DNA of 12,384 nucleotides, from NCBI GenBank assembly GCA_013153415.1, contig JAADEO010000062.1:1-12384 (forward strand), read 5' to 3'. This document shows positions 1-5,786 of this stretch, piece by piece. Numbering within the stretch: the first letter of the stretch is position 1; the number at the start of each line of letters is the position of its first letter. The notes below the pieces were generated by a model, which saw only the letters and a program-made list of their open reading frames with translations, ran no database searches and was not told the origin of the DNA. The stretch is from Deltaproteobacteria bacterium. GTDB taxonomy: Bacteria; Desulfobacterota; Anaeroferrophillalia; Anaeroferrophillales; Tharpellaceae. The translations under genes and the position numbers were made by a program.

Positions 1-766
1 CGGCTTCCATCGAACCCGACTTGCTCCAGTCATGCAACTTGGGGTCTCCGATATCGGCAATGGTATCGGAGATACTGGCTGTAGCCGACATGTCCGGCCC
101 GTAAAGAGCTTTGACCAGGTCGTCGGAGTCGTAGCTGTAGAAATCGCGGTCGAAGGCGTGGACCGGTTTGAGGTTGGGGTCGGTGTACGGGGTCACCGTG
201 TTGGTTTCCTGGTCGACGATACCCTCAACCGGGCCGCCGCCGGGATGACAGGAATAGCAGGTCGCCATGTGGTCGGCGGTCCCGACGTCGAAAAAGTAGC
301 GCTTGCCGTCCGAGGTGAAAGGGGCATTCTTGCTGCCGCGTACGCTTTTAGCCGCCAACTGGCGGTAGGAGGGGGGTCACCAGGCTCCGTATTGGCCGGG
401 GCTTAACAGGTGGCCGTAAGCATTGGTCAGGTATTTCTGGAGGTTGTTGGTGCCGCGGTTTTCGCTGACCCAGGTATCACTGAGGCCGCCGTTGGGGCCG
501 GGGTTGGTCCCTTCACGGAAATGGTAGGCCTTGGTGATCGAATTATAGTCATGGCATTTGCCGCAGGTCTGTTTGGGGCTGTAGGCCGGACCCTCTTTAT
601 ATACCGAGCCGTTGGCCGCGGTAACCGTGTCGCTGCTGTCGAGCTGGTCGATAATCCGGTTGCCCTGGTAATCGTACAGGGTTACCGGAGGATGGGCGGC
701 TCCGGCGGTTAAGGGCAGCAGGGCCAGCAGCCAGGCTGCGCAGATCAGGGATAAGGCTTTTTTCAT
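1..766 (-). CDS. Secreted multiheme c-type cytochrome, partial, with in-frame TGA (possible selenocysteine)
   Basis: Third gene of the conduit operon; it continues past the left edge. The start is the ATG at 764-766, 7 bases after a GGAGGT site (773-778), giving a signal peptide (MKKALSLICAAWLLALLPL, cleavage near AGA-A, residues 22-24). An ATG at 802 is open but has no such site. Heme motifs seen are CGKCH at residue 68 and CYSCH at residue 170. Codon 130 is TGA (377-379), after GQYGAW and before PPSYRQLA. The same frame has no further stop for 125 codons to the edge and keeps a heme site followed by HPGGGP, so the downstream part looks like real cytochrome. That part has no signal peptide of its own, and heme attachment needs export, so a separate downstream gene is unlikely. 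Either the TGA is read through (selenocysteine), or the gene is broken, or the base is a sequencing error. By position after a barrel and a lipoprotein cytochrome it is probably the cell-surface cytochrome of the conduit. Substrate unknown. Confidence 0.8.
352..379 (-). promoter_or_regulatory. SECIS-like stem-loop directly after in-frame TGA
   Basis: On the minus strand, sixteen bases separate the TGA (377-379) from a tetraloop AGTT (357-360). The loop is closed by a perfect five-pair GC stem, CCGCC (361-365) with GGCGG (352-356). Weaker pairing can extend the stem below a bulged C. Known bacterial SECIS elements lie in the coding region just 3' of the UGA, with an apical loop about 16-37 bases away and a G among its first two bases; E. 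coli SelB contacts a GU in the loop. All these features are present here. A 5-bp hairpin also arises by chance in GC-rich DNA, so this is a candidate only. Confidence 0.5.
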
Positions 767-825
767 CGAACTACCTCCAAAAAGTTTATATTGACAATAC
801 AATTCAGTTGATCCGGTGAACCCGG

Positions 826-1743
826 TTATTTTTTACGCAGAATAATGCCTTTATGGCAGGCCATGCACTGGCCGGTTTCATGGCAGATATTGCAGCTCCG
901 GAAGTTGCGGCGGGCGGCTTCGCCGTGGCCGTTCTCGCGGTTGTAGCTCATCCAGTCACCGCGGAAATGGGAAACCGGTTTCTGACGCTTATGACAGTCG
1001 ATGCAGTAACCGGCGTCGTGACAGGTGGCACAGAGCCGGCGGTCGTGGGTCGCCTCGATACCGTGACCGGTGGTTTTCCAGCCGAAGGTGTGGTCCTGGG
1101 GCTTCTGGGTCCGATGGCATTTCTCGCAGAAACTCTGGCGGCTGGTATGACAGTAGAAACAGTTCCGGTGATTGAGGCGGTAGGCGAAACCATGCTTACC
1201 CTCCCAATCCTGGCTATGGCTCTCAGGGGCTTTTTCCTGGCGGATCTTTTCGTGACAGGATTCGCAGTCGGTCGGTCCGTCATTGGCCCGGTGGCACTTG
1301 AGGCAGGTTTTCATTTCCGGAGCCGGGGTAAAGCCCTTGCCGTTGTTGACAGTCTGGTGGCACTCTTCACATTTGAAGTCGCTGTGGACGTCGTGGCTGA
1401 AGACCAGGTCGGCGAATCTCTCAGGCTTTTCCGGGGCCTCGACCTCGTAGTCCTGCTCAGCGCTTTCCGGGGTGTGACAAAGCAGACAATCTTCGCTCGG
1501 CTCGTCCGTATTGATCTCGTGACACTCTTGGCAGTTGTCCATGGTCGCCGCCAGGCGGTTGCCGTCATCATCCGTCTTATGGCAGTCATCACAACTGGCT
1601 TCCTGTTCTTCGATATGGAAGCGATGACTGAATTTCAGACCTACCGTCTGTCTGCAGGCTCCCAAAAGCAAAGCCGACATCGCAATTACGGCCAGTCCCG
1701 CCCAAACCAGTTTTCTTTTTTGCTTACACATATAAACGCCCAT
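826..1743 (-). CDS. Dodecaheme c-type cytochrome lipoprotein
   Basis: Electron-carrying member of the conduit. Residues 7-29 form a lipoprotein signal ending in the lipobox LGAC with acylated Cys30. Twelve CXXCH motifs follow, with first cysteines at residues 51, 71, 86, 125, 147, 160, 195, 206, 238, 247, 284 and 293. That is about one heme per 23 residues, the density of a wire-like cytochrome such as MtrA or the Oma proteins. Several extra histidines (for example HSDFKCEECH, SHFRGDW) could be distal ligands. It likely sits in or at the inner face of the outer membrane, passing electrons from the periplasm through the barrel. It begins 43 bases after the barrel gene and ends 59 bases before the next cytochrome start. 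ATG at 1743 or ATG at 1731 is possible, as neither has a clear Shine-Dalgarno. Function is inferred from motifs and context; specific homology to a named conduit was not established. Confidence 0.92.
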   Translation of the reverse strand: MGVYMCKQKRKLVWAGLAVIAMSALLLGACRQTVGLKFSHRFHIEEQEASCDDCHKTDDDGNRLAATMDNCQECHEINTDEPSEDCLLCHTPESAEQDYEVEAPEKPERFADLVFSHDVHSDFKCEECHQTVNNGKGFTPAPEMKTCLKCHRANDGPTDCESCHEKIRQEKAPESHSQDWEGKHGFAYRLNHRNCFYCHTSRQSFCEKCHRTQKPQDHTFGWKTTGHGIEATHDRRLCATCHDAGYCIDCHKRQKPVSHFRGDWMSYNRENGHGEAARRNFRSCNICHETGQCMACHKGIILRKK

Positions 1744-1786
1744 TTTTCGAGTTGTTGGTAAAACTATAATTTATCGTGGAGTACAA

Positions 1787-3184
1787 TTAGAAATCGAGAT
1801 CGAGGCTAACGGTCAGCGTGTTGATGTGGTCAATGCCGAGTTCTTCCTCGTAATAATCATCCTCGGCATATTCATACTCCAGCTTGATGCGCGAATGCTC
1901 GCACATCTGGTAGCCGATTGCGGACCGCCAGCGGGTCGAAGCTTCATCTTCAATCAGGCTGTTGACATCTTCATTCTTGTGATAGTATCCGGCTTCGAGA
2001 GCAAATCTTTCGAACAGTTCCTGATGCAGGTCGACGAACCAGGAGGTCGATTCCTCTTCGTAGAATTTATCCCGGTCTTCCCACCAGCGGCTGAAGCCGG
2101 CACTCATCTTGAAACCTTTCCAGGTGACTCCCTCCTCCAGGTCGAAACCGGCCGTGACCCGCTGGAAATCGGTGTTATAGAGATCCTCGTCGTCGCCTTC
2201 CGCAAGTGTCCGGTTGGTATAGCGTCCGTAGACGGTCAGTCCCTTGACGAAGGATACCGGCTGGCTGATCCGGAAATCCAGTTCAATGTATCCCTGTTCC
2301 TGCATCAGGTAGAAGCTGTGAGCGGTTTCGCTCAGGGCTTCGTCCAGGGTGTAGCTGAAATCGAAAAGGTAGTCGGCTTGCGAGGAGATGGCGTAGCGGC
2401 GATAGAATGAGAAATCCAGGGTGGTTCCCGTGGTCGGGATCGTGGTGCTCAGGCTGGCATCGATGAACCGGGTGTGATCGTTGATGAAAGCCACCCGGCC
2501 GCGGACTGTCCAGATATCCGAAGGCTGCCAGTAAACCTGGGTTTCCCAGGAGGTCTCTTCGAAAACCACAGCGTTGAGTTCCAGCGACAGGCCGCTCAGC
2601 GGATGGATACGAAGATTGCCGCCGCCGATCCCCGAAGGACCGAGATCGCTGTAGTGCTGGACCACCAGGCCGCCGAAACCTTCGACCTCCATGTTGAGCC
2701 AGGAAGGGATGTCGAGATGGGTCCAGAGACCGTCGAAATGGATGCTTTCCGCTCCGTAGGCGTACTGGCGTCCCGCCCTTATCGTCAGGTTGTCATCCAA
2801 GAGGCCGGTTTTCTCCAGGTAGGCGTAGTAGCATTCGAAATCCTGTCGGTGACTGCCGCGGCTGTCGGTGTAATCCTGGAAGATCGAGCCCGACTTGGTG
2901 CCGTCGAGGTCCTTGGCGTAACTGGCCATGGTCGAAAAGGTGAGCCCCTGTTCCCGCCAGTTGATGTCGGCCGACAGGGTTTCAAAAAAATCCTGGTCGC
3001 TGTCATCTTGAATCAGCATTTCCGGTGCCGGGCTGTCAGACCATTGCAGCCGGTACTTCGTGGTACTCTGCATCGAGATGTCCGCGCCACCTAACTCCAT
3101 GGCCATGGTCGAGGTCGCCAGCAGGCAGCACCCCAGAATCAGCCCGGTTACAAGCTTAAATCGTTGCCAATGTTGTCCAGCCAT
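1787..3184 (-). CDS. Outer-membrane beta-barrel (porin-like) of a porin-cytochrome conduit
   Basis: 465 residues. A signal peptide with a hydrophobic core (LVTGLILGCCLLATS) ends near STMA at residue 28. The mature protein has no helix-like hydrophobic stretch but many alternating aromatic/polar strands (YGRYTNRTL, FALEAGYYHKN, IKLEYEYAED) separated by acidic loops. It ends in LDLDF, the C-terminal aromatic typical of proteins inserted by the BAM machinery. In Pcc/Mtr/Ext-type conduits such a barrel is a sheath around a multiheme cytochrome, which fits the two cytochrome genes just downstream. The start is ATG at 3182-3184, 9 bases after AGGGG. Porin-like barrels near cytochromes have also been linked to oxyanion uptake, so a role other than electron transfer remains possible. 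Probably first gene of the operon. Confidence 0.85.
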   Translation of the reverse strand: MAGQHWQRFKLVTGLILGCCLLATSTMAMELGGADISMQSTTKYRLQWSDSPAPEMLIQDDSDQDFFETLSADINWREQGLTFSTMASYAKDLDGTKSGSIFQDYTDSRGSHRQDFECYYAYLEKTGLLDDNLTIRAGRQYAYGAESIHFDGLWTHLDIPSWLNMEVEGFGGLVVQHYSDLGPSGIGGGNLRIHPLSGLSLELNAVVFEETSWETQVYWQPSDIWTVRGRVAFINDHTRFIDASLSTTIPTTGTTLDFSFYRRYAISSQADYLFDFSYTLDEALSETAHSFYLMQEQGYIELDFRISQPVSFVKGLTVYGRYTNRTLAEGDDEDLYNTDFQRVTAGFDLEEGVTWKGFKMSAGFSRWWEDRDKFYEEESTSWFVDLHQELFERFALEAGYYHKNEDVNSLIEDEASTRWRSAIGYQMCEHSRIKLEYEYAEDDYYEEELGIDHINTLTVSLDLDF

Positions 3185-3208
3185 CTAAAAAATCCCCTGT
3201 TAGTAGTT

Positions 3209-3246
3209 TTGACCGGCAAAGAGAAGGTTCCGCTGCCGGCGGTCAA
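3209..3246 (-). promoter_or_regulatory. Hairpin in leader just before barrel gene ribosome site
   Basis: On the plus strand TTGACCGGCA (3209-3218) can pair with TGCCGGCGGTCAA (3234-3246). This gives about ten pairs with a 3-base bulge around a 15-base loop. It lies 12 bases upstream of the AGGGG site (3192-3197), so it could influence ribosome access. No T-run follows on the minus strand, so it is not a terminator. Confidence 0.45.
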
Positions 3247-3296
3247 GCTTTCATGAGGTTTAGAAAACCGCAAAATCACGTAAAATGATATGACGC

Positions 3297-3332
3297 AAAA
3301 AAAGCTCTCCCGATCCGTTTTCTAGGGAGTGC
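3297..3332 (-). terminator. Intrinsic-terminator-like hairpin inside the conduit leader
   Basis: Read on the minus strand, GCACTCCC (3325-3332) pairs with GGGAGAGC (3304-3311), seven pairs with one A-A mismatch and a 13-base loop. Seven T residues follow at once (3297-3303). This is the classic form of a Rho-independent terminator. It sits between the promoter at 3467-3495 and the barrel start at 3184, so it would either end a small RNA of about 160 bases or act as an attenuator for the conduit operon. Confidence 0.6.
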
Positions 3333-3376
3333 CACAAAATACCAGTGCAGAATGATGCAGGTTGATCTGATCTCGG

Positions 3377-3425
3377 AGTTCCCGGTGGAAACTTCCCAAA
3401 ATGTTTTCGCTGGTTTCCGGGAACT
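3377..3425 (-). promoter_or_regulatory. Long stem-loop in the 5' leader
   Basis: AGTTCCCGG (3377-3385) and CCGGGAACT (3417-3425) are perfect inverted copies. Inside them GGAAAC (3387-3392) and GTTTCC (3413-3418) give an alternative continuous stem with a small bulge. The element is transcribed from the 3467-3495 promoter and precedes the terminator-like hairpin, the layout of a sensing domain followed by an expression platform. I could not match it to a riboswitch class I know. Confidence 0.45.
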
Positions 3426-3466
3426 TTGGGGTCAGGTGAAATTTAGGAGGAATTAATATTTAGATT

Positions 3467-3495
3467 AATATATGCTAATTGACTGCTTTAGTCAA
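3467..3495 (-). promoter_or_regulatory. Sigma-70-type promoter for the conduit operon leader
   Basis: Minus strand: TTGACT (-35, 3490-3495), a 17-base spacer, and TATATT (-10, 3467-3472), in AT-rich DNA. Transcription would start near 3460, leaving a leader of about 275 bases before the barrel gene. No better promoter was found closer to 3184. Confidence 0.65.
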
Positions 3496-3496
3496 T
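3478..3496. promoter_or_regulatory. Palindrome over the -35, possible operator
   Basis: ATTGACT (3478-3484) and AGTCAAT (3490-3496) are perfect 7-base inverted arms around GCTTT. One arm contains the -35 hexamer of the conduit promoter and the other lies in its spacer. A dimeric regulator bound here would block or reposition polymerase. The regulator is unknown. Confidence 0.4.
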
Positions 3497-3667
3497 CGAA
3501 AATAGCGTCCGGTGGGAAAATAAAAAGCACAAAAAATGAATAGAAATTGAATTGTTAACTTGGCTTGCAGCCAGGGGGATGGGGTAACTTTGAGGTTTTC
3601 GAGGCGGGCGCTTTGGCCTCTGTATGGTTCTGCCGGGGGCGGCTTGCGAACATCCGGGCGGACATGA
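3497..3667. other. Intergenic stretch without a recognisable gene
   Basis: Between the conduit promoter and the terminator of the small membrane protein. It is AT-rich up to about 3560, then GC-rich. A short hairpin TGGCT-TGC-AGCCA lies near 3561-3573. No convincing start codon, ribosome site or known RNA was seen. A plus-strand frame opening at 3565 runs antisense into the next gene and looks spurious. Confidence 0.5.
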
Positions 3668-3697
3668 AAAAGGCCTCCGGTTGTCCGGAGGCCTTTT
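3668..3697 (-). terminator. Rho-independent terminator of the small membrane protein gene
   Basis: A perfect 13-base inverted repeat, AAAAGGCCTCCGG (3668-3680) and CCGGAGGCCTTTT (3685-3697), encloses a 4-base loop. On the minus strand the stem runs into five T residues, 26 bases after the stop of the gene ending at 3724. The stem is near-symmetrical and could act in both directions. Confidence 0.85.
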
Positions 3698-3723
3698 GCG
3701 GTAATCGCGGTAAAATCTTTGAG

Positions 3724-4104
3724 CTAAAGACGACTTACAGAGAGGGGAATGATAGTCTCGATTGCGTCGAGAGCTTCGCTTTCATGTTGTTCATAGGTTT
3801 CGGAGGTCGTTTCCTGTGGCGCGGCTTCATTCCTTTTCTTACGGTAATGGTCGATCGAGCAGAGGCCGATCGCGGTGAAAACCATGCTTCCCCAGATGAT
3901 CACCAAGGGTACGACGAACATGTTGAGGGAGGGAATGAAAGCCGCCGGCAGGGCCAGAATGCCCATCAGTTTGCCGAAAATAAAGCAGAGCGCACCAACC
4001 CGGGTCAGCGGTGAAATCGAGTGAATGATCTCGAGGAAATCCCGGGGCTGATCATAGACGGTGTTGAAGTTGTTACGGTAGTAGCGTATCTGGCTGGAAG
4101 TCAT
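3724..4104 (-). CDS. Small two-helix membrane protein, function unknown
   Basis: 126 residues from ATG at 4102-4104, chosen because GGAG lies 6 bases upstream; a GTG at 4125 in frame has no ribosome site. The soluble N-terminus (MTSSQIRYYRNNFNTVYDQPRD) is followed by two hydrophobic segments, about residues 38-57 (ALCFIFGKLMGILALPAAFI) and 60-84 (containing FVVPLVIIWGSMVFTAIGLC). A charged tail follows (HYRKKRNEAAPQ, then acidic and Ser/Thr-rich). No cysteine pair, heme motif or known domain was seen. It is a single-gene unit with its own consensus promoter (4159-4187) and terminator (3668-3697), so it is likely well expressed. I do not recognise the family. Confidence 0.75.
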   Translation of the reverse strand: MTSSQIRYYRNNFNTVYDQPRDFLEIIHSISPLTRVGALCFIFGKLMGILALPAAFIPSLNMFVVPLVIIWGSMVFTAIGLCSIDHYRKKRNEAAPQETTSETYEQHESEALDAIETIIPLSVSRL

Positions 4105-4146
4105 TTCGGGCTCCGCTGCTGGCACTTACTGAAAAATTTCACTATC

Positions 4147-4162
4147 TAATATAACTATATTA
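4147..4162. promoter_or_regulatory. Palindrome at -10/start site, possible operator
   Basis: TAATATA (4147-4153) and TATATTA (4156-4162) are perfect inverted arms separated by AC. They cover part of the -10 and the expected start of transcription of the small membrane protein gene. AT-rich palindromes occur by chance more often than GC-rich ones, so this is tentative. Confidence 0.35.
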
Positions 4163-4187
4163 TACCCTCTGGTGGAGATTTTGTCAA
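4159..4187 (-). promoter_or_regulatory. Perfect consensus sigma-70 promoter
   Basis: Minus strand: TTGACA (4182-4187), exactly 17 bases, TATAAT (4159-4164). Both hexamers match consensus in full. Transcription would begin near 4152, about 48 bases before the ATG of the small membrane protein at 4104. It abuts the end of the LarE-family gene. Confidence 0.85.
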
Positions 4188-4189
4188 GT

Positions 4190-5041
4190 TCATTCACAAA
4201 AACTGCCGGAGCGCTTGGTGGCGTCCCTCTCCTGATCCGGGATCATGGGTGGATTCTGAGTGCCGGTGCGATAACCTTCAAGGTCGAGGGTTATGATTTT
4301 GTAACCTATTTTCTTGAAAATCGGTATCAGCTCTTCCCTGACACCCTTTTCGACTATCCGGGGCAAATCATCGGGATCGATCTCGATGCGACAGGTCGTT
4401 TCGAAGTCGCGGACCCGGAACTGGCGAAAGCCGAGTTTATGGATGGCGTCTTCCGCTTGCTCGATCCGATTGAGCCGGTGTCGTGAGATCGGGCTGCGGC
4501 AGGGGATGCGGGAAGCGAGGCAGGCGAAGGCTGGTTTGTTCCAGGTTGGAAGCTCCAGTTGGCGGGAAAGTTTCCGGATCTCAGCCTTGCCGAAACCCAG
4601 TTCCAGAAACGGACTTTTGATGTCCAGCTCACGGACCGCCTCGAGTCCGGGGCGGTAATCCTTGAGATCGTCGGTGTTGCTGCCTTCGACGATGGTGGTG
4701 CAATTCCAGGCTCGGGCCGCCTGTCTGATCCCGGTTAAAAGGAGCGATTTGCAGATGTAGCAGCGCCGGGGCGGATTGGCGAGGAAGGCTTCATTTCGCA
4801 ATTCTCCGGGATCGATGCGCTGCAGTCGGGCCCCGAGCGCCGCGGCCAGTTGCTCCGCTTCTTCAGTTTCCCGGCGGGGGTGCAGTGCCGAGGTGCTGAT
4901 CACTCCCAGAACATTTTCCCGGCCCAGGGACCTGAGCGCTGCGGCCAGCAGGAGAGTACTGTCGACGCCGCCGGAAAAGGCTACCGTGACTTTATCGTAA
5001 GTGCTCAGGTAATCCAGCAGAAGTACAAGTTTTGATCGCAT
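4190..5041 (-). CDS. larE: LarE-family ATP-dependent sulfur transferase
   Basis: 283 residues. The PP-loop SGGVDS (23-28) binds ATP. The LarE signature blocks follow: RRCYICKS (92-99), EGSNTDDLKDYRPG (119-132) and KPAFACLASRIP (169-180). LarE adenylates a carboxylated nicotinate dinucleotide and donates sulfur during synthesis of the nickel-pincer cofactor of lactate racemase. The Lactiplantibacillus enzyme sacrifices one cysteine, whereas three-cysteine members carry a 4Fe-4S cluster. Cys94, Cys97 and Cys174 are placed as in the three-cysteine type. The usual tyrosine after SRIP is replaced by Cys181. No larA, larB or larC is in the window, so the cofactor target is open. The gene is divergent from rubrerythrin. 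Start ATG at 5041 has no strong ribosome site. Confidence 0.85.
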   Translation of the reverse strand: MRSKLVLLLDYLSTYDKVTVAFSGGVDSTLLLAAALRSLGRENVLGVISTSALHPRRETEEAEQLAAALGARLQRIDPGELRNEAFLANPPRRCYICKSLLLTGIRQAARAWNCTTIVEGSNTDDLKDYRPGLEAVRELDIKSPFLELGFGKAEIRKLSRQLELPTWNKPAFACLASRIPCRSPISRHRLNRIEQAEDAIHKLGFRQFRVRDFETTCRIEIDPDDLPRIVEKGVREELIPIFKKIGYKIITLDLEGYRTGTQNPPMIPDQERDATKRSGSFCE

Positions 5042-5046
5042 AACGG

Positions 5047-5076
5047 TTGACGGGGCCGGGAATAAAAGTGTATAAG
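5047..5076 (+). promoter_or_regulatory. Sigma-70-like promoter for rubrerythrin
   Basis: TTGACG (5047-5052), an 18-base spacer, then TATAAG (5071-5076). It lies 44 bases before the rubrerythrin start, in the divergent gap with the LarE-family gene. No clear operator for a peroxide regulator was seen. Confidence 0.5.
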
Positions 5077-5120
5077 AAGGGTTCAGAAAACAGAGATCAG
5101 TAATTTAAATGGAGGTCAAG

Positions 5121-5699
5121 ATGACACAACAGTTACAAGGCAGTCGAACCGAAAAAAACATCCTTACCGCTTTCGCCGGTGAGAGTCAAGCCCGCAACCG
5201 CTACAACTATTTCGCCAGTAAAGCCAAAAAAGAGGGCTACGTACAGATCTCGGCGATTTTCGCCGAGACCGCTGACCAGGAAAAAGAGCACGCCAAACGT
5301 CTCTTCAAACTTCTTGAGGGGGGAGAGGTCGAGGTCAGTGCCTCCTTCCCGGCCGGAGTCGTGGGTACCACCCTGGAAAATCTGAAGGCCTCGGCGGCAG
5401 GGGAAAATCATGAGCATGAGCAGATGTATCCGGAATTTGCGGCGGTTGCCCGTGAGGAGGGGTTCCCGGAAATCGCGGAAATTTTTCTGGCCATTGCCGT
5501 GGCGGAAAAACAGCACGAAAAACGTTATCTGGATCTGGCCGCCAATATCGAGGCCGGAAAGGTTTTCAAGCGGGATGAGGAAGTCGTTTGGCGCTGTCGC
5601 AACTGCGGCTATCTGCATAACGGCAAGGAAGCCCCGGAGACCTGTCCCGCCTGTGCCCATGCTCAGGCTCATTTTGAATTGCTGGGTGAGAATTACTGA
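5121..5699 (+). CDS. rbr: Rubrerythrin
   Basis: 192 residues. This cytosolic peroxide reductase of anaerobes takes electrons through its own rubredoxin domain. The N-terminal four-helix ferritin-like domain carries the diiron ligand pattern: Glu21 in GESQARNRY, Glu54 and His57 in DQEKEH, glutamates in GENHEHEQ (94-101), and Glu129/His132 in AEKQHE. The C-terminal rubredoxin domain has CRNCG (159-163) and CPACAH (175-180), giving four cysteines for one iron. Length is normal for the family. The ATG at 5121 was chosen because GGAGG (5111-5115) lies 5 bases before it; the in-frame ATG at 5109 overlaps that site. It is a single-gene unit with promoter at 5047-5076 and terminator at 5732-5771. It fits oxidative-stress defence in a strict anaerobe. 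Confidence 0.97.
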   Translation: MTQQLQGSRTEKNILTAFAGESQARNRYNYFASKAKKEGYVQISAIFAETADQEKEHAKRLFKLLEGGEVEVSASFPAGVVGTTLENLKASAAGENHEHEQMYPEFAAVAREEGFPEIAEIFLAIAVAEKQHEKRYLDLAANIEAGKVFKRDEEVVWRCRNCGYLHNGKEAPETCPACAHAQAHFELLGENY

Positions 5700-5731
5700 C
5701 CTGGTGCCTGGTCCTGCCAGGCAGGTCGAAT

Positions 5732-5771
5732 AAAAAAAGGCCGAACGCCATCGGGCGTTCGGCCTTTTTTT
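5732..5771. terminator. Bidirectional intrinsic terminator between rbr and nadA
   Basis: A7-GGCCGAACGCC (5732-5749) and GGCGTTCGGCC-T7 (5754-5771) form an 18-pair stem around a 4-base loop. T-runs follow the GC stem on both strands. It lies between the convergent rubrerythrin and nadA genes and serves both. Confidence 0.93.
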
Positions 5772-5786
5772 ATTTTGAGGAAAATA

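Noticed and set aside
1..376. Reading the part left of the TGA as a separate gene
   Set aside because: In-frame Met codons there have no ribosome site and the product would lack a signal peptide, so it could not receive heme.
32..406. Plus-strand 124-codon frame
   Set aside because: It is antisense to the cytochrome, which has heme motifs; the plus-strand product has no recognisable features.
797..830. Short palindromes between the two cytochrome genes (TATTG-T-CAATA, CCGG repeats)
   Set aside because: They are short, have no T-run after them and no promoter hexamers; they probably have no role.
853..1761. Plus-strand 302-codon frame
   Set aside because: Antisense shadow of the 12-heme cytochrome; its opening arises from the codon bias of the real gene.
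3241..3320. c-di-GMP class I riboswitch suggested by GACGCAAA at 3292-3299 (plus strand)
   Set aside because: The rest of the conserved core and the paired arms are absent, and there is no suitable plus-strand gene downstream.
3330..3360. Sigma-54 promoter suggested by TGGCAC on the minus strand
   Set aside because: The GC element expected 10 bases after the GG is missing.
3565..4014. Plus-strand 149-codon frame
   Set aside because: It runs through a strong terminator stem (3668-3697) and antisense to a gene with a perfect promoter; no ribosome site.
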